Below, piece by piece: positions 44,187 to 54,063 of a stretch of DNA of 64,000 nt. How positions within the stretch are numbered: position 1 is the stretch's first letter; the number at the start of each line of letters is the position of its first letter. The DNA lies in contig LNEO01000276.1 in the NCBI GenBank assembly GCA_001465015.1, positions 22,668-86,667 on the forward strand. Reading direction: 5' to 3'. The DNA is from Deltaproteobacteria bacterium Ga0077539 (lineage in GTDB: Bacteria; Myxococcota_A; Polyangia; Polyangiales; Ga0077539). A program made the position numbers and the translations under genes. The notes under the pieces were generated by a model that made no database searches, was not told the DNA's origin, and was given only the letters and a program-made list of their open reading frames with translations.

Positions 44187-46643
44187 TCACAGATCGCCCC
44201 AGCCGGTCGCAACGGAGGCGAGCTCGATGCGCACGACACCGGGGGTGGTGAGCGCGGAGTAGGGCAGGACCCCGCGGGTCACGGGGGCGCCTCGTACCCT
44301 GAGGAACGAGATGAATACCGCTGCGGTGCCGGCGTCCGGCGCTTCCATCGTCCAGTCCCCGTCGGGGCGGTGAACGACGGCGCGCGTGAGCAGCGGCGAG
44401 CCGGTCCACGCCTCGCCCGTGCCTGCGGCGGGAAAGATCCCGAGCGCGCTGAAGACGTACCAGGAGGACATCGTTCCTCCGTCGTCGTTGCCCGGCAGGC
44501 CTTCTGGGCCCTCGCCGTAGTATCGGTTCGTCGCGAAGCGGACCCAACGCGAGCTCGCGCTGGCGCGGCCGAGCTTGGAGCCGAGCCACGGCAGGTGCAG
44601 GCACGGCTCGTTGGAGTGCCAGTAATATCTCGCGGGAAACGGTCCTCGCGGCTCGCGCCGCGATCGATCGAAGAACTGCTCGAGCCGCGCGAGCACCGCG
44701 GCGCGGCCGCCCATGTGCGAGGCCATCGCGTCGACGTCGTGCGGCGCGTACCAGAGGTAGTGCCACGCGTTGCCCTCGACGTAGCCGTCGGTGTGCATGG
44801 TCGGATCGGCGATGGTGGCGAACGCCCCTGCGCGCGACCGTGGAACGAGCAGCTGCTGCGCAGGGTCCCACAGCGCGCGGTACGCGCCGGCGCGGGTCGT
44901 GAATCGGCGCTCGTCTGCCATTTCGCCGAGCGTCGTCGCGATCTTCGCGAGGGAGTAATCGTTGTAGCTGTACTCGAGCGTGGCCGAGACGCTGCTGTCG
45001 TCGCTGTCGCTCGGGACGTATCCGAGGCGAAGATAGTCTTCGATCGCGTCGCGCCCCGCGTAGCCGCCGAGGCGCATGACGGGCCCGTCGGCCGCGGCGC
45101 GCAGGGCGTCGTACGCAGGGCGCAGCTCGCCGAGCGCGAGGCCCCAGGCGAGTCCGTCGGCCAGGACGATGGCGGCGCTGTCGCCGAGCATTCCTCCGGT
45201 CATTCCGTGGCCGAGCGCCCACCGATCGATGCGCCCTGTGTCGCGGGCGTCCTGGACGAGCGAGCGAAACTGCTCGCGCGCGTCCTCGGGATAGAGCCAC
45301 GCCACCAGCGGTTGGGCCGTGCGAAACGTGTCCCAGAGCGACCAGTCTGTGTAGTGCGCGACCGCGTCGGCCGGGGTGGGGGTGCGCACCACGCCGTCGA
45401 GCGCGCGATAGGCTCCGTCGCTGTCCTGCGCGCGCACCGGCATCTGCTGCGCGTGATAGAGCGCGGTGTAGAGCTGGCGGAGCACGGAGGGATCACGCGA
45501 GGTCGCTTCGAGGCGCGCGAGCCTTCGCTCCCACAGGGCTGTACACTCGTCGCGCACCGCGACGAACGAGCGCGCGAAGGGCGCTTCGGCCTCGAGGTTG
45601 GCCAGCGCGTGCTCGCTGTCGACGAAGGAGAGCCCGAGGCGAAGCTCGATCGCGCGCGGCGCAGTCGATGGGGGCCACTCGAGCGCGACGCCGGGCGCGG
45701 CGGCGCCGGCGGCCTCGGTGAGGGACGGGCGCAGCTCGCCAGCGGAGAAGATCGTCGCGCGCGCGGGCGCGGCTCCCTCCGGCAAGACCGCGGCGAAGTA
45801 GAGCCGAACGCCTCCGTAGCGACGAGAGTATCCGCCCTGTACTTGGGCGTGGCCAGTAATCAAGTTGCGTGTAGAATTCCAGCGAATCGCGCCCGATGAC
45901 ACGGTCGTGCCTGGCAGCGCGTGGGCCGCGTCGATCACGATCGTGGGGGCCGCTCCTGCAGAGAAGCTGAAGCGATAGAGCGCGGCGTTGCGGGTCGCGG
46001 TGAGCTCGGCGCGAATGCTCTCTGAACCCGAGCCCAGCGTGACCTCGTAGAGTCCCGGCGAGGCGCGCTCGGCGCTGTGCGAGAAGGAGAGGCGGCGACC
46101 GCGCTGGGTGGTGAGCGACGGGGTCATGCGATGGGCGGGCATGACGCCGACGTTTCCGTAGTCGACGATGCCGGCGCCTTGCAGGTGCAGCTGCGAGAAG
46201 CCGTCGACGAACGAGTCGTCGTACGAGTAGCCCGCGCAGTGCGCGAAGGGAGCGGCGCCGAACGCGTTCGATGTGTCGGGGCCAGGTCTCGCGAGGCCGA
46301 ACGGAACCTGCGGACCGGGGTAGGTGTTGCCGACGTTGAACCCAGCGCCCCCCGTTCCGAGCAGCGGATCGACGTAGCGAACGAAGGGAGCGGTCGCGCT
46401 CACGGGCGCGAGGGGCGCGACCCTGGAGTCGACGCCTGCGTCGACGCCCGTGTCGACGCCGGAGTCGAGCGCGGTTGCGTCGCGATCCGCTGCGTCGGAC
46501 GCGGCGCCGTCGGAGGGCGTCGAGCGGTCAGCCCCGTCAGCGCCGTCGGGGACGGCTGTGTCCGGCAATGGAGTAGGAGCCTGCGAGCACGCTGCCAGCA
46601 GAGCGAGCGAGCTCAGTGTTGGCGTTGCGATCGAGCGAGCCAT
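44187..46643 (-). CDS. GH92 family glycosidase (alpha-mannosidase-like) lipoprotein
   Basis: 818 residues. Lipobox LLAAC (Cys19) and an Asp-rich linker of about 55 residues precede the glycosidase. Family signatures are strong: VDPLLGTGG, GNTYPGPQVPFG, AGYSYDDSFVDGFSQLHLQG and the C-terminal GLPGNDDGGTMSSWYVFSALG with catalytic carboxylates. GH92 enzymes are exo-alpha-mannosidases acting on eukaryotic-type N-glycans or on mannans, often calcium-dependent. Here it is anchored outside, consistent with use of yeast or plant glycans. It is divergent from the beta-helix gene (121 nt). Confidence 0.93.
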   Translation of the reverse strand: MARSIATPTLSSLALLAACSQAPTPLPDTAVPDGADGADRSTPSDGAASDAADRDATALDSGVDTGVDAGVDSRVAPLAPVSATAPFVRYVDPLLGTGGAGFNVGNTYPGPQVPFGLARPGPDTSNAFGAAPFAHCAGYSYDDSFVDGFSQLHLQGAGIVDYGNVGVMPAHRMTPSLTTQRGRRLSFSHSAERASPGLYEVTLGSGSESIRAELTATRNAALYRFSFSAGAAPTIVIDAAHALPGTTVSSGAIRWNSTRNLITGHAQVQGGYSRRYGGVRLYFAAVLPEGAAPARATIFSAGELRPSLTEAAGAAAPGVALEWPPSTAPRAIELRLGLSFVDSEHALANLEAEAPFARSFVAVRDECTALWERRLARLEATSRDPSVLRQLYTALYHAQQMPVRAQDSDGAYRALDGVVRTPTPADAVAHYTDWSLWDTFRTAQPLVAWLYPEDAREQFRSLVQDARDTGRIDRWALGHGMTGGMLGDSAAIVLADGLAWGLALGELRPAYDALRAAADGPVMRLGGYAGRDAIEDYLRLGYVPSDSDDSSVSATLEYSYNDYSLAKIATTLGEMADERRFTTRAGAYRALWDPAQQLLVPRSRAGAFATIADPTMHTDGYVEGNAWHYLWYAPHDVDAMASHMGGRAAVLARLEQFFDRSRREPRGPFPARYYWHSNEPCLHLPWLGSKLGRASASSRWVRFATNRYYGEGPEGLPGNDDGGTMSSWYVFSALGIFPAAGTGEAWTGSPLLTRAVVHRPDGDWTMEAPDAGTAAVFISFLRVRGAPVTRGVLPYSALTTPGVVRIELASVATGWGDL

Positions 46644-46764
46644 CAGGGCCGATGGTGAAGGCGCGTCTCTCGCGACGCAAGGGAGCGCGGGACGCGGCGC
46701 GGGGCGAGGTGCATGAGTCGAGCGCGCTCGGTCCCGTTCGCGCTATCGTCGGAGCGACCATCCA

Positions 46765-48144
46765 ATGCTTCGAAGCCCTGCCCATTCGCTGTCGCTCTCG
46801 GTGATGACGCTCGCGGCCATCGCGTGCTCCAACCCGCCGTCCGCTGCGGACGGCGCGCCGGGGGACGGCGCTGACGCGGTCGATGTTCGCGCAGACACGA
46901 TTTTGCGCGAGGACGCGATCGAGCCCGCGGACGTCGCGTCGATGGACGCGGTCGTCACGGACACGGGCGTGTCAGCGGACACGGGGGTCTCGATGGACAC
47001 AGGAATCCGCGCGGACGTTGCTCCTTCGGACGCGCCCGCGGCGGCGTGCAGCGAGACGGTGAGCACTGCGGCCGAGCTTCAAGCGGCCGCGCAGCGGCTC
47101 GGGCCGGGCCGCGTGCTGTGCCTCGCGCCAGGGCGCTACGTGCTCACGGCGCGCATTTCGCTCGGGGCGGGACGATCGGGGACGGCCATGGCGCCCGCGG
47201 TCATCCGCGCGAGGGACGGACGCGGGACGGTCACCGTCGACGGAGCGAACAACGAGGAGGCCTTCTTCTTCTCGGGGGCGACCTTCGTGGCGCTCGAGGG
47301 GCTCTTGATTACCGGTGGGCAATATCATGGCGTCAAGCTCGACCCGCCCAGCGCGGACATCGTCGTGCGGGACTGCGAGATCACCGACACCTTCAACGGG
47401 ACCGACGCGAGCTCGCAGCTGAGCCCGATCAAGGGCTTTCAAGTCCCCAGGGTGCTCGTCGAGCGGACGCGCATTCGGTTCAGCCGACGCTGGATCGGAA
47501 ACAACATTCAGGGGATCGACTGCAACGCCTGCCCCTCGTGGACCGTTCGCGACAACGAGATCTCCGATGTGCGCGCGATGGTCGGCGGCACGTCGGGAAC
47601 GGCGATTCAGTTCAAGAGCGGCTCGCGCGACACGGTGATCGAGCGCAACGTCCTGCACGACAGCTTCATCGGGATCAGCTTCGGCGGCTTCGGCAACCCC
47701 ATGGGCTGGTCGGGACAGCCCTGGGAGCACGTCGGCGGAGTCGTCCGAAACAACGTGATCTACCGCTGCGAAGACGCGGGGATCACCGTCCTGTACGCGC
47801 GCGACGGTCGCATCGTGAACAACACGCTGTGGGGCAACGGGTTTACGCCGGACGTCCGGCGCATGGCGATGAACCTCCGCTACCAGAACAACATCCTCGA
47901 CCGCGCCCTCAATTTTCGCGACGGGACGATGGCTGCCGTGATGGCCGCCAACAACCTCGTGCTCCGGTCGCCCACCGACGGCGCGCTGTTCTTGGGCGCG
48001 ATGCGCGGGGACTTTCACCTGGCCCCGGGCGCCTCGACGGCGATCGACCGCGGAATGTCGCTGGCGAGCGACGTGATGGACGACATCGACCGCGAAGCTC
48101 GACCGCGGGGCGCGGGCTTCGACATCGGCGCAGACGAGCGTTGA
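46765..48144 (+). CDS. DTGV-linker lipoprotein with right-handed beta-helix
   Basis: 459 residues. Lipobox LAAIAC, then an Asp-rich linker with three DTGV/DTGI units. From about 100 onward there are repeats of beta-helix turns: VVRDCEITDT, VLVERTRIRFS, WTVRDNEISDV, VIERNVLHDS, VVRNNVIYRCED, IVNNTLWGNG. This is the parallel beta-helix pattern of pectate-lyase-like and carbohydrate-binding proteins. No catalytic pair of a named lyase could be fixed. Next to GH92, it may bind or cleave polysaccharide. Confidence 0.82.
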   Translation: MLRSPAHSLSLSVMTLAAIACSNPPSAADGAPGDGADAVDVRADTILREDAIEPADVASMDAVVTDTGVSADTGVSMDTGIRADVAPSDAPAAACSETVSTAAELQAAAQRLGPGRVLCLAPGRYVLTARISLGAGRSGTAMAPAVIRARDGRGTVTVDGANNEEAFFFSGATFVALEGLLITGGQYHGVKLDPPSADIVVRDCEITDTFNGTDASSQLSPIKGFQVPRVLVERTRIRFSRRWIGNNIQGIDCNACPSWTVRDNEISDVRAMVGGTSGTAIQFKSGSRDTVIERNVLHDSFIGISFGGFGNPMGWSGQPWEHVGGVVRNNVIYRCEDAGITVLYARDGRIVNNTLWGNGFTPDVRRMAMNLRYQNNILDRALNFRDGTMAAVMAANNLVLRSPTDGALFLGAMRGDFHLAPGASTAIDRGMSLASDVMDDIDREARPRGAGFDIGADER

Positions 48145-48178
48145 GGATCGGCCGCGTCGTGCGAGACTCCACGGCGCT

Positions 48179-48991
48179 TTGGCAGCGGAGAGAGACGAGC
48201 TCGAGCCGGGCGCGGTCGAGCACTATGACGACGCGCACTACTACGATTACACGTACCGGACGCGCACCGAGGACATCGGGTTCTACCGTCGATACGTGAG
48301 GCAACACGGGGGACCGGTGCTCGAGCTCGGCGCGGGCTCGGGGCGCGTGTCGCTTCCCCTCGTCGAAGATGGCGCTGAGCTCTGCGCGCTCGAGGCGAGC
48401 GAGGCGATGATCGAGCGCGCCCGCGCGAAGGCCAAAGAGCGCCTCGCGCCCAAGGACCGCGAGAGGCTCACGCTCGTACGCGGAGACATGCGCGAGTTTT
48501 CGCTCGGCAAGCAGTTCAACCTCGTGCTCGCGCCCTTCAACACCCTCTTGCACTTGTACGAGCCGATCGACTTTGCGCGCTGCTTTCGTTGCGTCGCCGA
48601 GCACCTGGCGCCCGGCGGGCGCTTCGTCTTCGACGTGCGGTTTCCGCAGCTCAAAGAGCTCGCGCGCGACCCCGATCGCGTCTATCGCGCCCGGCCGTTC
48701 AAGCACCCGACGCTCGGGCACAAGGTCGTGTACGAAGAGCAGTTTCGCTACGACCCGCTCAAGCAGGTGCAGCACGTGACCATTCGCTTCAAGCCCGGCG
48801 AAGGCGCGCCGCGCCGCGCCAAGACGGTCACGGTCCTTCTGTCGCAGCGGCAGATCTTTCCGAACGAGCTGAGGGCCCTGTTGTCGTTGGGAGGGCTCGA
48901 GCTGGCGGGGCGCTTCGGAGACTTCTCGGGCCGCCCTCTCGCGGACGACGACCTCGTGCAGATCGTCGTCGCCCGCAAATCGAAGGCCTAA
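48179..48991 (+). CDS. Class I SAM-dependent methyltransferase
   Basis: 270 residues from a TTG at 48179; there is no ATG or GTG upstream in frame that extends a sensible protein, so the start is uncertain. Motif I reads VLELGAGSGRVSLPL, with a following acidic EASEAM (motif II) and LAPGGRFVFDVRFP (motif IV/V). The substrate-specific part (FRYDPLKQVQHVTIRF) does not name a target. It lies just upstream of the two DUF4139 genes and could be in one transcript. Confidence 0.82.
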   Translation: MAAERDELEPGAVEHYDDAHYYDYTYRTRTEDIGFYRRYVRQHGGPVLELGAGSGRVSLPLVEDGAELCALEASEAMIERARAKAKERLAPKDRERLTLVRGDMREFSLGKQFNLVLAPFNTLLHLYEPIDFARCFRCVAEHLAPGGRFVFDVRFPQLKELARDPDRVYRARPFKHPTLGHKVVYEEQFRYDPLKQVQHVTIRFKPGEGAPRRAKTVTVLLSQRQIFPNELRALLSLGGLELAGRFGDFSGRPLADDDLVQIVVARKSKA

Positions 48992-49014
48992 CTCACTGAA
49001 CACGGAAATCACCA

Positions 49015-51144
49015 ATGGGCGAGACAGCGACACTTTCGTGCAAGAGCCGGATCGATCGCGTCACCGTGTACGCGCGTGGCGCCGTGGTCGTGCGCACCGT
49101 CGAGCTCCCTGCGGAGCTCTCGTCCGGCCCGTGCGTGCTCGAGGTCGGCCTCGGGCGCCCGGCGCTCGATCCGCGCTCGCTGCGGGCGATCCCGCGCGGG
49201 GGCCGGTCGGTGCTGGCCATCGATGTGCGACCACGAATTCAAGCCGCCCCGCAGTCGAGGGACCTCGGCCCGCTCGAGCGCGAGGTCGAGCGGCTCGAGC
49301 GCGAGCACGAGTCGGTGCGCGCCCGCCTCGAGCGGCTCTCGGCCCGCCGCGGCGCGCTCACGGCGCTGTGGCCCGATCCGCGCCTCAGGCCCCGTCGGGC
49401 CGACGAGGACGGCGCGGCCCGCGTCAGAGACGCGCTCGCGGCCAACGCGATGATCGACGGGATGCTCGACGAGTTACACGCGCATCTGCGCGACGAAGAG
49501 CGGCGCGAGGCGCTCGTGCTGCGCGCGCTCGAAGCGGCGAAGGTCGCTCGTGATCGCGCCTCGAGCGCCGATGCGCCGAGCGGACAGGACGAGCTCGCGG
49601 CGCTCGTGCAGCTCGGAGAGGGCGCTGCTTCGCCGCTCGAATCGCTAGAAATCGAGTACGTCGTCGACGCGGCGCGCTGGTGGCCCGCGTACCGCGTGCG
49701 GCTCTCGGACAGCGCCAGGCTCGCGCACTGGACGCTCGACGCGTACGTCGCGCAAGCCTCCGGTGAAGATTGGGCCCAGGCGCTCGTGTCGCTCTCGACC
49801 GCGGACCTCGTCCGCGACGCGCGACTGCCGACGCTGCCGACGCTGCGCATCGGCCGCGCGCAGCGAAAGATCACCGCGTTTCGACCACCTCCAAGCGGGC
49901 TGGACGAGCTCTTCGCGGGCTACGACGGACACGGCGCGGACCTGCGCAGGCCCGAGCCCGTCGATCGCACGATCGCGCCGAAGCCCATCGCCATGATCGC
50001 GGACGTGCTCGACGCGCGCGCGGGGTCGGACAAGGCCGACCGCTTCGACGACGCTGACGAAGTGACGGTCGGAGCCGACGCCGGAGCGCTCGAACAGGGC
50101 GAGGGCGCGCTGCGCGAAGAAGAAGCGGTCGTCGCGCGAGCCCCGGCGGCAGCGGCATTCGCCCGGCAATCCTCGATCGAGTCGGAGAAGAAAGAGTCCC
50201 GCGCGCGCGGGGGCGCATCTCCCTTGGGATGGCGCGCCGAGCCGTCCGCGCCACCGCGGCCCCAAGAGGCGTCGGGCGAGGGCGCCCCGAGCGAGATCGA
50301 CCCCGATGAGCGTTGGCTCGAGTACGACGGGCTCGAGCTCGAAGAGCCGTCGAGCGCGCGCGCCAACCGCGGGCGCCTCACGGTCTCGCAGAGCCCCAGC
50401 GACCAGCGCCTCGAGCTCGAGCGCGCTTACGGGCGATCGGCGATCGAGCGCCTCGTTGCTCCTTCGGGCACCGTGGACCCGCGCGCTGCGCGCTCGACCT
50501 TCGACCATCTGTACGACGGCGGGGCGCGGGTCGACGTGATCGCAGACGGAGCGCTACACAGGGTGTCGATCGCGCAAGCCGAGGGGCGATCGCGGCCGAG
50601 GTTTCGCGCGGTTCCCAAGGAGGACCCAGCGGTGTACCGCGAGGCCGAGGTGCAGAACCCCTTCGAGTCGCCGCTGCTCGCGGGGCCGGCGGAGGTCTTC
50701 TCGGACGACGCGCTCGTCGCGCGCACGGCCGTGGCCGCGGTCGATCGCGGAGGGACGATCGCGCTCGGCCTCGGGGTCGAAGAGCGCCTCCGGGTCGCGC
50801 GCAACGCCAAGGTCCTCGAGAGCGCGACGGGCTTGCTCGGAGGCTCGACCCAGGTCGAGCACACGATTTCAATCGAGCTGGCTTCGTCCCTCGGCGAAGC
50901 GGTGTTCGTCGACGTGATCGACCGTGTTCCTGTCGCCAAGCGAGACTCGGAGATCGAGGTCACCGTGCTCTCGAGCAAGCCGAAGGCGACGGCGTACTCG
51001 CAGGCAGACCGCGGATCGCCCGTCGACGGCGTCGCGCGCTGGACCGTCGAGCTCGCGCCTGGCACCAAGTCGTCGATCGAGTTCGCCTACCGAATCGTGT
51101 TCGCTTCGAAGCTCGAAATCGTCGGAGGAAACCGCCGTGACTGA
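49015..51144 (+). CDS. DUF4139/DUF4140-type protein, paralogue 1
   Basis: 709 residues. Starts with a DUF4140-like domain (RIDRVTVYARGAVVVRTVEL), a coiled-coil region rich in Arg/Glu/Leu (about 82-170), and a DUF4139 barrel (YVVDAARWWPAYRVRLSD, then ISIELASSLGEAVFVDVIDRVPVAK). A large Ala/Glu insert of about 240 residues splits the DUF4139 part. No signal peptide is visible. Proteins of this family include fungal and bacterial members of unknown role. Its stop overlaps the second paralogue gene by 8 nt. Confidence 0.78.
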   Translation: MGETATLSCKSRIDRVTVYARGAVVVRTVELPAELSSGPCVLEVGLGRPALDPRSLRAIPRGGRSVLAIDVRPRIQAAPQSRDLGPLEREVERLEREHESVRARLERLSARRGALTALWPDPRLRPRRADEDGAARVRDALAANAMIDGMLDELHAHLRDEERREALVLRALEAAKVARDRASSADAPSGQDELAALVQLGEGAASPLESLEIEYVVDAARWWPAYRVRLSDSARLAHWTLDAYVAQASGEDWAQALVSLSTADLVRDARLPTLPTLRIGRAQRKITAFRPPPSGLDELFAGYDGHGADLRRPEPVDRTIAPKPIAMIADVLDARAGSDKADRFDDADEVTVGADAGALEQGEGALREEEAVVARAPAAAAFARQSSIESEKKESRARGGASPLGWRAEPSAPPRPQEASGEGAPSEIDPDERWLEYDGLELEEPSSARANRGRLTVSQSPSDQRLELERAYGRSAIERLVAPSGTVDPRAARSTFDHLYDGGARVDVIADGALHRVSIAQAEGRSRPRFRAVPKEDPAVYREAEVQNPFESPLLAGPAEVFSDDALVARTAVAAVDRGGTIALGLGVEERLRVARNAKVLESATGLLGGSTQVEHTISIELASSLGEAVFVDVIDRVPVAKRDSEIEVTVLSSKPKATAYSQADRGSPVDGVARWTVELAPGTKSSIEFAYRIVFASKLEIVGGNRRD

Positions 51145-52726
51145 CGCGAAGCTGCTCGGTCGAGACCTCGCTCCCACCGCGAGCCGCGCCCAGCGCGTGA
51201 CCTTCTTCGAGGACCGCGCCGAGGTGCGCCGCAGCGCGATCGTCACCGTCCCGCAGGGGCGCGCCGAGCTGTGGATCGCAGGCCTCTCGCCGTTCGTGGA
51301 CGACGCCTCGCTGCGAGCGCGGGTGGTGCGCGGGGCGGCCACGGTCCTCGCCGCCAGCGTGCAACGACGAAGCGAGCGCGAGCGCGCGTTGTCGGACGAG
51401 GAAATCGCGCGGCTCGAGGCCGAGCTCGACGAAGCGCGACGAGAGGTCGTCCGTTGTTCGCGGGCGATCGAGCGCTGCAACGCCGACGCAGATCGAGCGA
51501 AGACGCTCGGCGAACACTGGCTGAAGGCGCTCGCCGAGGTCCCCAAGGGCGTCGGCGCCGAAGAGACAGCACGGGCGTGGCGCGAGGCGTTCGACGCGAT
51601 CGTCGCGCGACAAGAGCAGGCAGCGACGCGCCTCGCCATCGAACGGACAGCGAGCGTCGAGGCTCGCCGCAGCCACGAGCGCGCAGAGCGAGCGCTGGCT
51701 CAGGGCCGCGTCGAGCGCCCGAAGCTCGTGTCGCTCGCCAGGGTGCAGTACGACGCCAGCGCCGAGGGAGAGCTCGAGATCGAGCTCGTCTATCGCGTTC
51801 CGTGCGCGCTGTGGCGGCCCGAGCACACGGCGAGGCTCGAGCTCGACGCGCGCGGCGCCGCGTCGGTGCAGTGGACCACCGCGGCGGTCCTCTGGCAGCG
51901 CACCGGCGAGCTCTGGAACGACGTAGAGCTGCGCTTCTCGACGGCGCGACCCTCGCGCGCGTCCGCCGCCCCGCTGGCGCGCGAAGAGCAGCTCGCGTGG
52001 CGAAAGAAGACCGACCACGAGCGGCATCGGGTCATCGTGGATGTGCGCGAGCAGGCCGTGCAGTCCGCGGGACTCGACCGTGGATCGCGATCGGTGAGCG
52101 AAATGCCAGGCGTCGATGATGGCGGCGAGCCCGTCGTCCTCGCGCCGAAAGAGCGCGTGTCGGTCCCGAGCAACGGTCGGCCCGTGCGCGTCGAGGTCCT
52201 GCGCGCCACGCTCGAGGCCACCGTGGATCGAGCGCTCTATCCCGAGCGCGCATCGGCGCCGCACTTGCGCGCGACCCTGACGTGGAGCGGCGCGACTCCC
52301 TTGTTGGCCGGCCCCTTGCGCGTGGCGCGCGGCGGGAGCGTCGTGGGGCGTGGTCGCGTCGCGTTCGTCGGTCAGGGAGCGCCGTTCGAAGTGGGCTTCG
52401 GCCCGGACGACGGCTTGAGGGTGCGGCGTAAGGTAGACGAGTCGCGAGAGATCGTCCCCGTGCTCGGAACGCAGAAGATCCGCCGAACGATCCGGGTGTT
52501 CGTGAGCAACCTCAGCGGCGATCCTCGATCGGTGAAGGTCGTCGAGCGCGTTCCGCTCAGCGAGATCACGGACGTCGAAGTGTTGCTCGGCGCGCACGAG
52601 GGGTGGCGCTTTCGGGCGCAGGACGCGATGCTCGAGCGCGACGTCGAGCTCGCCCCGCGCGAGGGCAAAGAGCTCTCGTTCGAGTACGAGCTGCGCGCGG
52701 GCGCCAAGGTGCTGCTCCCGTTTTGA
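51137..52726 (+). CDS. DUF4139/DUF4140-type protein, paralogue 2
   Basis: 529 residues from the GTG at 51137 with GGAGG 9 nt upstream; the start overlaps the previous stop by 8 nt. It has the same order as its neighbour, N-terminal strand-rich domain (RVTFFEDRAEVRRSAIVTVP), coiled coil (about 85-180), then DUF4139 (VYRVPCALWRPEHTARLEL; IRVFVSNLSGDPRSVKVVERVPLSE), but lacks the long insert. The pair probably works as a hetero-oligomer, since the two are translationally coupled yet strongly diverged. No signal peptide. Confidence 0.8.
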   Translation: MTDAKLLGRDLAPTASRAQRVTFFEDRAEVRRSAIVTVPQGRAELWIAGLSPFVDDASLRARVVRGAATVLAASVQRRSERERALSDEEIARLEAELDEARREVVRCSRAIERCNADADRAKTLGEHWLKALAEVPKGVGAEETARAWREAFDAIVARQEQAATRLAIERTASVEARRSHERAERALAQGRVERPKLVSLARVQYDASAEGELEIELVYRVPCALWRPEHTARLELDARGAASVQWTTAAVLWQRTGELWNDVELRFSTARPSRASAAPLAREEQLAWRKKTDHERHRVIVDVREQAVQSAGLDRGSRSVSEMPGVDDGGEPVVLAPKERVSVPSNGRPVRVEVLRATLEATVDRALYPERASAPHLRATLTWSGATPLLAGPLRVARGGSVVGRGRVAFVGQGAPFEVGFGPDDGLRVRRKVDESREIVPVLGTQKIRRTIRVFVSNLSGDPRSVKVVERVPLSEITDVEVLLGAHEGWRFRAQDAMLERDVELAPREGKELSFEYELRAGAKVLLPF

Positions 52727-52735
52727 GCCTCGCGA

Positions 52736-54058
52736 TCAGCGGTCGATCTGCAGCGTGAAGACCGAGCCTCGGCCGAGCTCGCTGTCGACCGAGATGCGCA
52801 TCGAGAGCAGCTTCGCGAGCGTGCGCACGACGCTCAACCCGAGCCCCGAGCCGCCGTGCGCTCCGATGGACTCTCGGTCGATCTGCACGTAGGGCTCGAA
52901 GACTCGGTCGATAGACTCGCGCCCGATCCCGCGGCCTGTGTCCTCGACGCGCAGCTCGAAGAGCGACGGGGCGCTGCGCAAAACGAGGGTCACGCGACCG
53001 CCGTCCTCGGTGAACTTCACGGCGTTGGCCACGAGGTTGACGAGGATTTGCACGAGCTTGGGGCGGTCCGTCTCGATGCGCGCCTGGCGGTTTTCGAGCG
53101 GTGACTCGCGGTCATTGATCTCGACCGTCACCGCCAGATCCCTTGACCCGACGAGCATGCGCGCCGTCGTCGCGACGGACTCGACGACCTCGACGAGATC
53201 AACGTTGCTCTTTCGCAGCTCGAGCGCTCGAGCCTCGTCTCGCGCGACGACGAGGAGCGAGTCGATCAGCTCGAGCAGCCCCCCGGCGCTGCTGCGAATG
53301 TTCTTGATCGCGGCGCGCTGCTTGTCGGTGATCGGGCCGTAGATCTCGTCTTCGACGAGCTCGCCCATCCCGAGGATTCCGTGCAGCGGCGTTCGAAGCT
53401 CGTGCGTGATGTTGGCGGTGAACTCGCTCTTGACGCGGCTGGCGTCGACGAGCTCTTTGTTGCGCGCCGCGAGCGCCCGCTCTTTCTCTCGGAGCCGCTG
53501 CACGATCGCTGCGATGTACGCGCCGGGCGCGATGAGGACGCCCGCGACATAGACCACGAAGACGGTGACGTGCACAGGCGAGGGATGGGCGGGGACGATC
53601 GACGTGGTCTGCGGGAGCACGCCCCCCACGACGAGCGCCACCATCGTGACGTAGAGGCCCAACGCCCCGAGGATGGTCGCCACGGTCAGGCCGACGTTCG
53701 TCAGCAGCGCCATCACGGCGACCTCGACGAAATACAGCGAAACAAGCGGCGAGAACGCGGCGCCTGTGAAGTACACCGCCCCTGTCATCACCATGACGTC
53801 GGCGAAGATGTTGAGCGCCGACATCCCGATGACGAGCCTTCGCTTCGTCAGCGCGATCCACGCGAGCGTGTTCGTGATGAACTTGGTCGCGACGAGCGCG
53901 AGCGCCCAGTCGACGCGGGACACCAACCCATACCGGTGGGCGGCGAGCGCGAACACGAGCAGCGCAGCCACCGTCGCGTAGCCCGAGTAGATGCCCGCCT
54001 GGAGCTTCGGGCGAAAGCCCTCGCTGCCGACCTCGGCGAGCGACGCCGGGAGCTTCAC
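52736..54058 (-). CDS. Membrane sensor histidine kinase
   Basis: 440 residues; GTG start at 54058. Five to six N-terminal helices (residues 25-190) without a large periplasmic loop, then a short coiled coil (LREKERALAARNKELVDAS) and an HisKA domain with THELRTPLHG, phospho-acceptor H219. The ATPase part has N (LVNLVANAVKF), G1 (VEDTGRGIG) and G2 (GGSGLGLSVV) boxes. It should sense a membrane-embedded or small intracellular signal. It is 5 nt downstream of a single-domain response regulator gene, forming a two-component pair. Confidence 0.92.
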   Translation of the reverse strand: MKLPASLAEVGSEGFRPKLQAGIYSGYATVAALLVFALAAHRYGLVSRVDWALALVATKFITNTLAWIALTKRRLVIGMSALNIFADVMVMTGAVYFTGAAFSPLVSLYFVEVAVMALLTNVGLTVATILGALGLYVTMVALVVGGVLPQTTSIVPAHPSPVHVTVFVVYVAGVLIAPGAYIAAIVQRLREKERALAARNKELVDASRVKSEFTANITHELRTPLHGILGMGELVEDEIYGPITDKQRAAIKNIRSSAGGLLELIDSLLVVARDEARALELRKSNVDLVEVVESVATTARMLVGSRDLAVTVEINDRESPLENRQARIETDRPKLVQILVNLVANAVKFTEDGGRVTLVLRSAPSLFELRVEDTGRGIGRESIDRVFEPYVQIDRESIGAHGGSGLGLSVVRTLAKLLSMRISVDSELGRGSVFTLQIDR

Positions 54059-54063
54059 GGCGA

